A DNA stretch of 47,467 nt from an uncultured Verrucomicrobia subdivision 3 bacterium. Its GTDB lineage: Bacteria; Verrucomicrobiota; Verrucomicrobiia; Limisphaerales; UBA11358. Position numbers and translations under genes: made by a program. Shown here piece by piece: positions 33,042 to 42,431 of this stretch (position 1 is its first letter; every line of letters begins with the position of its first letter). The stretch is taken from contig CAIOIC010000028.1 of the NCBI GenBank assembly GCA_903858275.1, positions 45,706 to 93,172 on the forward strand, in the 5' to 3' direction. Under the pieces are notes generated by a model. The model saw only the letters and a program-made list of their open reading frames with translations, had not been told where the DNA came from and searched no databases.

Positions 33042-34046
33042 ATGAAAAAATCCGTTTTGCTCTCATCCGTTCTCGCCTTCGCAATGTTCGTTGCGCCCGC
33101 TTTTGCGCAGCCGACCACAACGCAGCGGCAAATGCCGTTCGGGCGCGTTCCTGAAGGCGTACAGGCGCATCGCGACCTCGCCTATGTCGCCGACGGACAC
33201 GAGCGCCACAAACTTGACTTGTTCGTGCCGGAAAAGGCGGATGGGCCTTTGCCGCTGATCATCTGGGTGCATGGCGGCGGCTGGCAGAATGGTAGCAAAG
33301 ATGGCTGTCCGCCGCTGCGCGGTGGGTATGCCGGGCGCGGTTACGCCGTGGCGAGCATCAATTACCGGCTCAGTCAGCATGCGCCGTTCCCCGCGCAGAT
33401 AGAGGATTGTAAGGCCGCCACCCGCTGGCTGCGCGCCCACGCCAGGGAATACAACCTCGACCCGAATCGCTTTGGCGTGTGGGGTAGTTCAGCTGGCGGA
33501 CATCTTGTCGCGTTGCTCGGCACCAGTGGCGACGTGAAGGCATTCGAAGTGGGCGCCAATCTCGACCAATCCAGCCGCGTGCAAGCGGTTTGCGACTACT
33601 ATGGGCCGACGGATTTCATCGCCTTTGTGACGACGCCAGATTTTGAACGGCACGCGAGCGCCAATGCGCCCGAGGTCAAGCTGCTGGGCGGCAGTGTTAC
33701 GGAGAAACCCGACTTGGCCAAACGCGCAAGTCCGGTCACGTTTGTCAGCCGGGACAATCCGCCGTTCCTCATCGTGCATGGCGACAAGGATCCGACCGTG
33801 CCGGTCAATCAGAGTCAATTGCTTTTTGACGCGTTGAAGCAGGCCGGCGTCAGCGTCCATTTTCACACCATCAAAGGCGCGGGCCACGGTCGTGGCTTCG
33901 GCGGACCGGAGATTGAGCCCATGGTCACGGCGTTTTTTGATAAACACCTGAAATCCAAATCACCGCCCTCCAATCTCGGCGAGGCGAAAACTTCCGAAAG
34001 CAACGCCTCAGCCGAAAGAATGTTGCCGCCGGGAAGAAGTTCTTAA
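33042..34046 (+). CDS. Exported alpha/beta hydrolase, carbohydrate esterase-like
   Basis: An esterase of 334 residues with a signal peptide (MKKSVLLSSVLAFAMFVAPAFAQP). The oxyanion HGGGW (residues 83 on), nucleophile GSSAG (about 151-155), Asp in HGDKDPTVP and His in KGAGHGRGF form the catalytic set of the BD-FAE/bifunctional feruloyl-acetyl-xylan esterase type. The C-terminal 25 residues are a low-complexity tail. It would remove acyl groups from plant cell wall polymers. The gene lies 165 bp after the Tn7-like element. Confidence 0.8.
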   Translation: MKKSVLLSSVLAFAMFVAPAFAQPTTTQRQMPFGRVPEGVQAHRDLAYVADGHERHKLDLFVPEKADGPLPLIIWVHGGGWQNGSKDGCPPLRGGYAGRGYAVASINYRLSQHAPFPAQIEDCKAATRWLRAHAREYNLDPNRFGVWGSSAGGHLVALLGTSGDVKAFEVGANLDQSSRVQAVCDYYGPTDFIAFVTTPDFERHASANAPEVKLLGGSVTEKPDLAKRASPVTFVSRDNPPFLIVHGDKDPTVPVNQSQLLFDALKQAGVSVHFHTIKGAGHGRGFGGPEIEPMVTAFFDKHLKSKSPPSNLGEAKTSESNASAERMLPPGRSS

Positions 34047-34115
34047 CGCCCCGACCGTTTCCCCCATTTCACTTCGAATCCGCACCGGGTGAGTTTATCA
34101 TTCCGTCGGAAGACC

Positions 34116-35039
34116 ATGTGTGATCATCCCCATCCAAAGCTCGTCGTTCTGCTCGGGACGAATGCCTCCGGCAAAAGCGCCCTGGGCATCCGGCTGGCCA
34201 GCCACTTCGGCGGCGAGATCATCTCGGCGGATTCACGTCAGGTTTACCGGGGCTTGGATCTCGGCAGCGGGAAGATCACCCCGGAACAAGCGCGCACGGT
34301 GCCGCATCACCTGATTGATGTGGCCGAAGCGACCGATTACTACTCGCTGGCGCAATATCAGCAGGCCGCGTATGGCGCGATTGATGCCATCGTGGCGGCC
34401 GGGAAAATACCCTTTCTGGTGGGCGGCACCGGTTTGTATATCAGCGCCATTGTCGAGGGCTACGAACTGGTGGACGTGCCGCCCAACGAACCCCTGCGCG
34501 CCGAACTGGAGAACCTCTCCCTGGAACAACTGGTCGAGCGCCTGGAAAAAGCCGATCCCGAGGCCGCCCGCCAGATTGACCGGAAAAATTCCCGCCGCCT
34601 CATCCGCGCCCTTGAAATCGCCGCCGCCGGACAAACCCACGCCGCCGGACGCCAGCGCAAGCCTCGTTACGATTGCCTGCAACTCGGCTTGAGCTGGCCG
34701 AAGGAAATTCTTGAGGAACGGATTGAGCAGCGCCTGCGGGACCGGCTGGACGAAGGCATGATCGAAGAAGTGGCCGGACTGCGTCACCGGGGAGTTTCGG
34801 ACCTGTGGCTCGAAAAACTGGGATTGGAGTATCGCTACATCACGCGGTATCTGCGCGGCGAAATCGGCACGCTTGAGGAACTGCGCCTCCAACTCGGCAT
34901 CGCCATCCGGCAGTTTGCCAAGGACCAGCTCACCTGGTTTAAGCGCGACCGCCGGATCATCTGGCTGGACAACACCAAGGATTATTTTCAGGAAGCCGAC
35001 GACCGGATTCAAGAATGGGTAAATGCGAAGGTGACGTGA
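34116..35039 (+). CDS. miaA: tRNA dimethylallyltransferase (MiaA)
   Basis: Adds the dimethylallyl group to A37 of tRNAs. The P-loop is GTNASGKSALG (the T of the usual GPTASGKS shifted), followed by EIISADSRQVYRGLDLGSGK, PHHLIDV, and VGGTGLYISAI. The C-terminal part contains RKPRYDCLQLGLSW and the ITRYLRGE segment. I start at the ATG at 34116; a GTG at 34089 would add nine residues. Length 307 fits the family. It is convergent with ubiD. Confidence 0.93.
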   Translation: MCDHPHPKLVVLLGTNASGKSALGIRLASHFGGEIISADSRQVYRGLDLGSGKITPEQARTVPHHLIDVAEATDYYSLAQYQQAAYGAIDAIVAAGKIPFLVGGTGLYISAIVEGYELVDVPPNEPLRAELENLSLEQLVERLEKADPEAARQIDRKNSRRLIRALEIAAAGQTHAAGRQRKPRYDCLQLGLSWPKEILEERIEQRLRDRLDEGMIEEVAGLRHRGVSDLWLEKLGLEYRYITRYLRGEIGTLEELRLQLGIAIRQFAKDQLTWFKRDRRIIWLDNTKDYFQEADDRIQEWVNAKVT

Positions 35040-35083
35040 ACGTCAAAATTATCCCGCCCCAAGCTAACAGACATTTTTTGTGA

Positions 35084-36604
35084 CTATTTGCCCAAAAGCT
35101 TCTCCACCTTCGCCTTCACGCTTTCTTCCATCTTGATCAGCGGCGGCCAGGCACGCTTGAAACCTTCGCCGGGAATTTTCTTCGTGGCGTCAAAACCCAT
35201 TTTGCTGCCGCTGGCGATTTCGCTCGTCGCGTGGTCAAGCACGTCGGACGGGCCTTTGGTGAAGATGCTGTCGCGCTGCGGATCGGTATTGGCGGTGAGA
35301 TGGAACAGCACTTCGCTGGTGTTGTGGACGTTCACGCCGGCGTCCACCACCACGATGTATTTCGTGAACATCATCTGCCCCATGCCCCAGAGGCCGTGCA
35401 TGATCTTGTAGGCCTGCATCGGGTAGGTCTTCTTGATGCTGACGAACACGAGGTTGTGGAACACGCCTTCCGCCGGCAGCGCGATGTCCACGATCTCGGG
35501 GAAATTCATCTTAAAGATGGGCAGGAACAATTTCACGCTCGCGCCGCCGATGTAAAAATCCTCCATCGGCGGAATGCCGACAATCGTCGCCGGATACACC
35601 GCGTCCTTGCGATGCGTAATGGCCGTGACGTGAAACACCGGATACGGTTCGGGCAACGTGTAATAGCCGGTGTGATCGCCGAACGGCCCTTCGTCGCGCA
35701 ATGGCTCGGTGGGGTCAATGTAACCTTCGATGACGAAATCGGCATTGGCGGGAACTTCCAGATCGTTAGTCTCACACTTGATCATCTCGACGGATTTTTT
35801 GCGCAGATAACCGGCGAGCAGAAATTCATCCAGACCATCGGGCAGCGGCGCGGTGGCAGCGAAGGGAAACATCGGGTCGCCGCCGATGAAAATGGCGACG
35901 GGCATGCGCTCGCCCTTTTCGTAATAACGACGACCATGACGCGCGGCGACTTTCTGCAACTGCCAGTGCATGCCGGTGGTTTTGTCGTCGTAAATCTGGA
36001 TGCGATACATGCCGAGATTGCGCTCGCCGGTGTCCGGGTCGCGCGTGACGACGCACGGCAGGGTGATGAAGCGTCCGCCGTCGAGCGGCCAGCATTTTAA
36101 TATTGGAAGATTCGCGAGCGTAGGCGGGTTTGGATTCGTGCCTTTCTGCCAATCCGGCGCGGGTGGCCAACTCTTGGAAGACGCGGGCGCATCAAACTTT
36201 TGGATGATGTCTTTGCACGAGCCGCTCTTCACGGTCTTCGGCTTCGCGTGGCGCAGATCCAGCGCAAGCGAGAGCAGCTTGATGGCTTCCTTGAAGCTCG
36301 TCGGCGGCTTGGCCTTCAGCAGCGCGCCGAGTTCGTTCGCGACTTCGTCCACGGACTCCACGCCCATGCTCATGGCCATGCGCTTGTGCGAGCCGAGCGT
36401 GTTGATGGCCACGGGGAACGGCGAGACCACACCGTTGACGGTGGGCTTTTCGAACAGCAGCGCCTTGCCGCCGCCGGGCAATTTCATTTCGCGGTCGGCG
36501 ATCTCGGTGATCTCGAGTTCAGTGGCGACGGGCGAGGAAATGCGTTTCAGTTCGCCCGCCTGGTCGAGGGCGTTGACGAAATCGCGGAAGGAGTCAAAAG
36601 CCAT
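35084..36604 (-). CDS. ubiD: UbiD-family prenyl-FMN decarboxylase
   Basis: Decarboxylase that depends on prenylated FMN. Family features seen: RDPDTGERNLGMYRIQIYD, DPMFPFAATAPLPDG, DEGPFGDHTGYYT (catalytic Glu region), and FVSIKKTYPMQAYKIMHGLWG. It has 506 residues, the usual length. In bacteria without ubiquinone it may act in the futalosine menaquinone route or on aromatic acids; the substrate cannot be told. No UbiX-type prenyltransferase gene is nearby. It converges with miaA. Confidence 0.88.
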   Translation of the reverse strand: MAFDSFRDFVNALDQAGELKRISSPVATELEITEIADREMKLPGGGKALLFEKPTVNGVVSPFPVAINTLGSHKRMAMSMGVESVDEVANELGALLKAKPPTSFKEAIKLLSLALDLRHAKPKTVKSGSCKDIIQKFDAPASSKSWPPAPDWQKGTNPNPPTLANLPILKCWPLDGGRFITLPCVVTRDPDTGERNLGMYRIQIYDDKTTGMHWQLQKVAARHGRRYYEKGERMPVAIFIGGDPMFPFAATAPLPDGLDEFLLAGYLRKKSVEMIKCETNDLEVPANADFVIEGYIDPTEPLRDEGPFGDHTGYYTLPEPYPVFHVTAITHRKDAVYPATIVGIPPMEDFYIGGASVKLFLPIFKMNFPEIVDIALPAEGVFHNLVFVSIKKTYPMQAYKIMHGLWGMGQMMFTKYIVVVDAGVNVHNTSEVLFHLTANTDPQRDSIFTKGPSDVLDHATSEIASGSKMGFDATKKIPGEGFKRAWPPLIKMEESVKAKVEKLLGK

Positions 36605-36685
36605 GCCGCGAAGCTAACTGAAATCATCACGCCCGGCAATGCGGGGAAAATGGAATCGCCTTCTGTGCTTGAAACAACGGACCGG

Positions 36686-39439
36686 TTATTTGCCTGACAC
36701 CACCGGAACTAGGGTCACCGGTCCCAGCAAGCCGCAATTGGTCAGTGGCCAGCCGGAGGCGTCGAAGGGTTTGTAATTGATGTCCACGATATTGATGTCG
36801 CGGAAGGTTTTCCATTTCACGCTGCTACGATCCAGGTCACGGATGCGGTTGGCGGCTACGCTGGTGATTTCCACTCCGAGCGTGTTGCCGGTCGGTTTCA
36901 AGTTGTCCACGACCACGCGGAACGGCGGCGTGAGGAGCGTGCCGTAATCCTTGCCGTTCAGGCGCACCCGCGCGCTCTGGCGGACGTCACCGAGGTCGAT
37001 GAAACAAATTTTGGCACCGGATTTTGGCGTGTCGAAAGTTGTTTCGTATTTCGCGGTGCCAGCGAAGGCTTGCGTGTTGGTGTCGGGGAACGTCGTCCAT
37101 GAGGCGAGCTTGGTGGTTTGAAAATCCGCCGGCAGCGTCGGGCCGCCGGAGAGGAATTTCACTTTCCAGTCGCCGGTGATTTCAACCGGTTGGCCGTTCG
37201 TCTGCCAATAACACCACTTAATTACCGGACGAAGAGTAGGAATGCCTTGATTTAACGCGCGGAGTATCACGGACTCGCCGGCGGCGAGTTGCAGATGAAC
37301 TTCGGTTGAGTTTGTGATGGTCTGCCGAGTCGCTGCCACACCGCTTGCACCGGTCATCGGGTTGAGAATCACGAATGATTTGGCGGGGCGGGACAGAGTA
37401 ATCCAGCCATCGAAATTAGATTGGGTGCGATTGGCGATAAAATAATTCCAGCCGCCGTCAAACGAGCGTCGGACAAAGGATAAACCTGCACTGAATATTG
37501 GCTCGGGCCAAACTTTCTCCTTCCCTAGCAAGGCGGAGCCCGGGCCCATAAATATATTTCCTTTGCCGAACTTTGCTTCTGCAATGCCTGCTTCGTCAGA
37601 CAGTAAGTGAACTTTTGCCATCAGTTTATTGAGTTCCGTCCGTCGATTTTCTAAATCAATTTTCCCCGAAACATCAACTGGCATTTGCTTTTCAAAAATC
37701 ACCGTTATCCCATTTTCCACTAGCGCGAGCAGTTGTTTGAAAGTCTCCAGCGGCATAAATTTACTTTCGGGCACCACAATGACCTGATATTTGCCGCCGG
37801 GCATCTGGATTTTTCCGTCAACAACTTTCGCCGCTTTCAACTGCGCGTCAGAAACGTAATCGAAGGCATAACCTTTATCCCACAGCTCCTTCGCCGTCCG
37901 GCCGATGGGTTGGCTCTCGAACCAGTTGCGTTCATGAACGGTGAGTTGAGGCAGCAGCTTGTCGCCGGGCTGCATCCAGAAGTCCGCTGTGTTCCAATAC
38001 AGCAAAATGTCGTTGTCGGGCTGGCCGGATTGCAAAATGGATTGCACGCGTGCGGCATAGGCGTTGAGCGCGGGGACGTCGCGCCAGATGGAGTTGCGCG
38101 GGTTCATCTCCAGCGAGGCGTAAAAATGCCAGCCGGGCCAGCCGGCTTCATCGGGCGAGTAGCAGAGGCCGTGATAAAACAGGTGGTTGACGCCGGAAAG
38201 AAAAAGGTCGTCCATGAGATATTTCACGTCGGACAGTTTCTCGGTGAAATGTTCCTCCAGCCAGGTGCCGGTCTCGGCGCTGACGAGCGGCTTGCCGGCG
38301 ACGTGCGCGGCGGACGACGCAAATTTAGAGATGAGCTTGCTACGGTCGGCGTGGAACATCTCCGTCTCGGGAATGTCAGCAGCGGCATATAGGTCGAGCC
38401 AGTTGCCGGGCGAACCGTGCGCCTGATTGCGCGTGAGGAAGCCGCGTTCGTGCGACCAGTTCACCCACTTGGGCAGGGTTTCCTCGGCCATGATTTCACT
38501 GACGGTCTGGCGGTAGTCGCACTTCACGCGGTTGGCGTGGTCGGTATCTTCCTTGCTGAAAAGCGAGGGTAGCTCGGTCTGAAGTTTATAACCGCGGCGC
38601 TTCCCAAATCTTGCAAAGAAATCGGGCGACCAATCGGAACGATACTCGTAGGAGTCGTGATACTGGGCGCGCGGTTTCGGGCCGGTGTAGGCAGCGAAGG
38701 CGGCGGTGTAGGGCTTGAGGAAATCATCCATCGCGGGCGGATAAATGAGGTTGAGCATCCAGCCTTCGCCGCCGGGGCCGGGGCGTTTGACTTTCTGGCC
38801 GGAAGGTTTTTGGGAGATGGCGTAAACCGTCCACGTTTTCGGCGGCGCGGAATTGGTTCCGCTGCTGATCCAGTTGCCCGGAGGTGAAAAGAAACATTCG
38901 CCGTTGGTGCTGATGCCGTTCGTCAGTTCGATGCATTTCCCGTCCGGTCCGAACGCAACGAGCGCCTGTATGGTGCCGAGTTTGAATTTGTCCTTGATGC
39001 GATCACCTGCGCCAAGCTTGTAAGTCTTCACCACGACATTGGCATTCGCATCTTCATCGGTGACTTGCGGCCCGCCAAAGCACCAGCCGCTGCCGGTGGT
39101 CATGTCCACGCCCAGGCCGAGGCGATGCGCTTCGCTCACGGTCCAGCCCATCATCTCCATCCATTGCGGTGAGAGATAATTGATGTATTTGTCCTCAAAA
39201 CCTTTCGCGCCGTAAATCGGGATGATGTGGATGCCGCCGAGGCCGGCGGCGGCGTAGCGTTCGAGTTCCTGGGTGAGATTGGTTTTGTCCACGGCGCTGC
39301 CCATCCACCAGTTGTAGGCCCACGGCTTTTGCTGCGCGGTGATCGGCGGCCACGCGAACGGATTATTGGCGGCAAGCATGCTGGCGGTTGCACCCAAAAG
39401 CACGGACAGCACCAGTGCCAGCCTGCGGTGGAAATTCAT
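36686..39439 (-). CDS. Exported GH106-like alpha-L-rhamnosidase
   Basis: A 917-residue secreted glycosidase; MNFHRRLALVLSVLLGATASMLAAN is the signal peptide, and 24 open codons upstream are left out. Diagnostic of GH106 are PWAYNWWMGSAVDKTNLTQELERYAAAGLGGIHIIPIYG (opening), GLGVDMTTGSGWCFGGP, HGSPGNWLDLYAAADIPETEMF (middle) and a C-terminal jelly-roll (LGDVRQSARVRLNGKDYGTL). It hydrolyses alpha-rhamnose linkages and lies 9 kb from a GH78 rhamnosidase gene. Confidence 0.85.
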   Translation of the reverse strand: MNFHRRLALVLSVLLGATASMLAANNPFAWPPITAQQKPWAYNWWMGSAVDKTNLTQELERYAAAGLGGIHIIPIYGAKGFEDKYINYLSPQWMEMMGWTVSEAHRLGLGVDMTTGSGWCFGGPQVTDEDANANVVVKTYKLGAGDRIKDKFKLGTIQALVAFGPDGKCIELTNGISTNGECFFSPPGNWISSGTNSAPPKTWTVYAISQKPSGQKVKRPGPGGEGWMLNLIYPPAMDDFLKPYTAAFAAYTGPKPRAQYHDSYEYRSDWSPDFFARFGKRRGYKLQTELPSLFSKEDTDHANRVKCDYRQTVSEIMAEETLPKWVNWSHERGFLTRNQAHGSPGNWLDLYAAADIPETEMFHADRSKLISKFASSAAHVAGKPLVSAETGTWLEEHFTEKLSDVKYLMDDLFLSGVNHLFYHGLCYSPDEAGWPGWHFYASLEMNPRNSIWRDVPALNAYAARVQSILQSGQPDNDILLYWNTADFWMQPGDKLLPQLTVHERNWFESQPIGRTAKELWDKGYAFDYVSDAQLKAAKVVDGKIQMPGGKYQVIVVPESKFMPLETFKQLLALVENGITVIFEKQMPVDVSGKIDLENRRTELNKLMAKVHLLSDEAGIAEAKFGKGNIFMGPGSALLGKEKVWPEPIFSAGLSFVRRSFDGGWNYFIANRTQSNFDGWITLSRPAKSFVILNPMTGASGVAATRQTITNSTEVHLQLAAGESVILRALNQGIPTLRPVIKWCYWQTNGQPVEITGDWKVKFLSGGPTLPADFQTTKLASWTTFPDTNTQAFAGTAKYETTFDTPKSGAKICFIDLGDVRQSARVRLNGKDYGTLLTPPFRVVVDNLKPTGNTLGVEITSVAANRIRDLDRSSVKWKTFRDINIVDINYKPFDASGWPLTNCGLLGPVTLVPVVSGK

Positions 39440-39701
39440 GCTCCCATTAAACACGGTCGGAAAATATTTATGCAAGTAGTGAATACGACAATGGTGGCGT
39501 TTTTGCTCCATGTCGGCAACCCGCGCCTGAGAGGTTTTTGCCTTTTCCCAGTTGTCGAAGAAATCTTAAAAGAAGTTTGTCGCGTGGCCAGCACCTGCAT
39601 AAACTCAGGCTAATTATTGCCTGACGAAAAGCAGTTCTCCCTGAGCCGCGCCGCGTCAATAAAACAAATTTCTAAAACTTAATCATCCCGCTGCTCTCAT
39701 C

Positions 39702-41045
39702 ATGTCCATTTCCCGCCGCAAATTCCTGAAGCTCAGCGCCGCCGGCCTCGTTGGCGCCGTGGTCATCGAGCGCACCTATGACTACCTGTCCGAAAGCAAG
39801 GCGAAGGGAAAGATCGTGATCATCGGCGGCGGCGCGGCGGGCATCACCATTGCCGCCTATCTTTCCAAGCGACTGCGCCACGATGACATCACGATCATTG
39901 AGCCGGAAACAACCCATCGCTATCAACCTGGTTATACCCTTATCGCCGCAGGGATTTTTACTCCGGAGGAAATCGAGCGCCCGACGGCTTCTTTGATTCC
40001 CTCCGGCGTCAAGTTGCTGAAGGACCGCGTCGTGGAACTGGATCCGGACAAGAACCGCGTCATCACCGCGCAGGCTGGTGCCATTGCCTACGATTTCCTC
40101 GTGGTCGCCCCGGGCTGTCAGGTGAATTTCAACCTCGTAGAGGGCATCACGCAACCGACCCTCGGCGCGGGCAATGTCCATTGCATCTATGATTTTGAGG
40201 GGGCGCAGAAGTGCCGCGATGCCGTGAAGAAGCTCCCGGCGCTGAAGGGCGGCCAGCTCATTTTCACCGATACCTATACCAAGATGAAATGCGGTGGAGC
40301 GCCCAAGAAGATCGCCCTTCTGGCGGAAGATTACCTGCGGAAGAACCAGGCGCGCGACCGTTTCACCTTCTCCTATTTCAGCAATGAAAACGTGCTGATG
40401 AAGCCCAAGGTTTTCGGCGACCGGCTCGCGGTCATCTATACCGAACGCAAGATCGGCGTGCGCTATTTGCACCGGCTGGCCTCGGTCGATACGCAGGCGA
40501 AAAAGGCGGTCTTTCACCAGGTGCCCGAGCATACGACAAAGTCGCTACCGGCTGGCCACGCCTTCGAGAAGGTGACGGTCGATTTCGACTTCCTCCATTT
40601 CGTGCCGCCGATGAGCGCGCCCGACTTTGTGCGCAATTCTCCACTCACGAGTGCTGAGGAACGACCCAAGGGCGGCTGGGTGACGGTGGACAAGCACACG
40701 CTCGTCCATGCGCGCTACCCGAACGTCGTGGCCTTGGGGGATGTGGCCGGCACGCCGACGAGCAAGACCGCCGCCGCCATTCGCATGCAGGCGCCGGTGG
40801 CTGCCGCCAATTTGATCTCGCTCATGGAGGGAAAACCGCCGGGCATCAAATATAACGGCTACTCCGCTTGCCCGATCATCACGGAATACGGCAAGGTTCT
40901 GATGTGCGAGTTCGGCTACGACGAAAAACTGCTGCCGACTCTCCCTTTCCTCGACCCGGCTATTGAGCGCGGCATGTGGTGGACGTTGAAAGTCCACGGC
41001 TTGATGCCGATGTATTACCGGGGCATGTTGAAGGGTTTGGTTTAG
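39702..41045 (+). CDS. sqr: Sulfide:quinone oxidoreductase-like flavoprotein with twin-arginine signal
   Basis: FAD protein of 447 residues. The N-terminus SRRKFLKLSAAGLVGAVVIE is a Tat signal, so the protein is exported. Then come the FAD-binding GxGxxG (IIGGGAAGI, 40-48), ALGDVAG (344-350) and the two conserved cysteines of type II SQR, Cys197 in MKCGGAPKKI and Cys390 in NGYSACPIIT (as in human Cys201 and Cys379, from memory). Oxidises sulfide and passes electrons to the quinone pool. The C-terminal PMYYRGMLKGLV may form the membrane-contact helix. Confidence 0.8.
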   Translation: MSISRRKFLKLSAAGLVGAVVIERTYDYLSESKAKGKIVIIGGGAAGITIAAYLSKRLRHDDITIIEPETTHRYQPGYTLIAAGIFTPEEIERPTASLIPSGVKLLKDRVVELDPDKNRVITAQAGAIAYDFLVVAPGCQVNFNLVEGITQPTLGAGNVHCIYDFEGAQKCRDAVKKLPALKGGQLIFTDTYTKMKCGGAPKKIALLAEDYLRKNQARDRFTFSYFSNENVLMKPKVFGDRLAVIYTERKIGVRYLHRLASVDTQAKKAVFHQVPEHTTKSLPAGHAFEKVTVDFDFLHFVPPMSAPDFVRNSPLTSAEERPKGGWVTVDKHTLVHARYPNVVALGDVAGTPTSKTAAAIRMQAPVAAANLISLMEGKPPGIKYNGYSACPIITEYGKVLMCEFGYDEKLLPTLPFLDPAIERGMWWTLKVHGLMPMYYRGMLKGLV

Positions 41046-41337
41046 CCGGCGACCAGTGCAGCTTTTCCGTTGGCGGCGCGGCCTGCCGCGCTTGTTCCGT
41101 CTTTTCCTTCAAGTGGGCATATGGCGGCGGAATTACCTCGGTTGCAAAGACCCTGTGTGATGACTGGTGAGTTCGCAGGTTTTGAGGGAACGGCCCGGAA
41201 AAGTTTCGGAATTATATAGCGTCGTTTCCGGGGTGTTGAGGTTGCCGAAAAATAACTTCGCCTTCACGTCTTCTTAAGGTTGGCTCTGCTAGATTTTGCC
41301 CGTAACAAAGATACACCCAAATACGAAAGGCTAAATT
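41046..41337. other. Intergenic region between sqr and the EF-hand gene
   Basis: 292 bp with no supported gene. A small GC-rich imperfect hairpin, GGCGGCGCGGCCTGCCGCGC around 41072, may end sqr. The ribosome site GAAAGG lies about 8 nt before the ATG at 41338. I see no other signal. Confidence 0.5.
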
Positions 41338-41874
41338 ATGAAAACAAAACTCACACTGCTCGCATTGGCACTCGGTGCCTCCACCTGCCTCCTCACGGCG
41401 CAAGATGCGCCGCCGCCGTCCAATGATCAGCGGCCCCAGCAACGCGAAGGCGGCCCCGGCCGGCCGGTCGGATTTCACCTGCTGCCGCCGCGGGCTCAGG
41501 AACAGCTCAAGCTGACGGATGAGCAAAAGGAAAAAATTGCCGCCCTCGAAGCCGAGACCAAGACGAAACTGGAAAATATTCTGACACCTGAACAGCTCGA
41601 ACAAATGAAAAACATGCGTCCGTCGCAGCGTCAGGGAGGACAAGGTGGTCCTGGTGGTTTCAGGGGTGCTGGCGGTTCCGAGGGCGCTGGCCAAGGACAA
41701 CGGCCGAACCCTGAAGAAATTTTCAAGAAGATCGATAAGAATAATGACGGCATGCTGAGCCTTGAAGAATTCAACTCCCATCGCCCGCAGGGTGGCCCTG
41801 GTGGGCAAGGTGGTTCTTTTGGACAGGATGGTCCTGGCGGACAGAATCGTCCGCAACGCCCGCCGGGTGAATAA
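41338..41874 (+). CDS. Exported Gly/Pro-rich EF-hand protein with LTxxQ helices
   Basis: A 178-residue secreted protein (MKTKLTLLALALGASTCLLTAQ). Residues 50-90 (LKLTDEQKEKIAALEAE and ILTPEQLEQMKNM) resemble Spy/LTxxQ helices. A single EF-hand (FKKIDKNNDGMLSLEEF, near 135-151) with complete Asp/Asn/Asp/Glu ligands follows, flanked by Gly-Pro-rich low complexity (QGGQGGPGGFRGAGG). Ca2+ binding on the surface is likely; the function is not known. A paralog lies downstream. This gene has a real ribosome site (GAAAGG). Confidence 0.7.
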   Translation: MKTKLTLLALALGASTCLLTAQDAPPPSNDQRPQQREGGPGRPVGFHLLPPRAQEQLKLTDEQKEKIAALEAETKTKLENILTPEQLEQMKNMRPSQRQGGQGGPGGFRGAGGSEGAGQGQRPNPEEIFKKIDKNNDGMLSLEEFNSHRPQGGPGGQGGSFGQDGPGGQNRPQRPPGE

Positions 41875-41986
41875 TCAAGTGATTAATCTGAGCGAAATGG
41901 AATTCCTTATAAAAAACGAAAATGTCGGGTGCCAACAAACCTGTGGCACATGCAAAACAACAAAACCAACCAACAACCAAACAACC

Positions 41987-42367
41987 ATGAAAGCAATCAT
42001 CACAACCATCAGCATGCTGGCTATTGCCACAACGCTGGCATTCGCCCAAGACAAACCATCCGGTCCGCCGCCGGGCGGTCCAGGAGGTTCCGGTGGTTCC
42101 GGAGGCCCAGGCGGTCCCGGAGGTTCTGGCCAAGGACAACGTCCCAGCCCTGAAGAAATCTTCAAGAAGCTGGACACGAATCACGACGGCGTGCTGAGCC
42201 TTGAGGAATTCAAGGCCCATCGCCCGCAGGGTGGTCAAGGCCAAGGTGGCCCTGGTGGCAAAGGCGGCCCCGGCAATGGCGGGCAGGGCGGTGGTGGACA
42301 GGGTAAGGGTGGCAAAGGCGGCCCTGGCGGCCCCGGCGGCAAAGGCGGCCCTGGTCAGGGAGCTTAA
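41987..42367 (+). CDS. Exported Gly-rich EF-hand protein, paralog of the preceding gene
   Basis: A 126-residue secreted protein (MKAIITTISMLAIATTLAFAQ). It lacks the LTxxQ helices but shares the core RPxPEEIFKKxDxNxDGxLSLEEFxxHRPQGG with its upstream neighbour, so the pair arose by duplication. The C-terminal half is almost wholly Gly, Lys and Pro (GGKGGPGG type), with the Lys replacing Gln. The frame is open far upstream (41762), but those codons lie in the previous gene. No ribosome site is seen. Confidence 0.65.
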   Translation: MKAIITTISMLAIATTLAFAQDKPSGPPPGGPGGSGGSGGPGGPGGSGQGQRPSPEEIFKKLDTNHDGVLSLEEFKAHRPQGGQGQGGPGGKGGPGNGGQGGGGQGKGGKGGPGGPGGKGGPGQGA

Positions 42368-42393
42368 TCCGCTTCACCCCTGAAAATGTTCCG

Positions 42394-42423
42394 CTCCGCG
42401 TCGGCTCTTTTGTCGGCGCGGAG
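42394..42423. terminator. Hairpin between convergent genes
   Basis: CTCCGCG at 42394-42400 pairs with CGCGGAG at 42417-42423, extended by three inner pairs, one of them G-T. There is no T-run after it, so termination is likely but not certain. Confidence 0.4.
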
Positions 42424-42431
42424 TTGGAAAT

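Noticed and set aside
41046..41337. A small protein gene (40976-41170 frame) between sqr and the EF-hand gene
   Set aside because: Overlaps the end of sqr, has no ribosome site or recognisable sequence.
42250..42367. Repeated GGC/GGT-rich DNA that resembles a direct-repeat array
   Set aside because: It is explained by Gly/Lys codon repeats of the EF-hand protein; no spacers of constant length, so it is not a CRISPR array.
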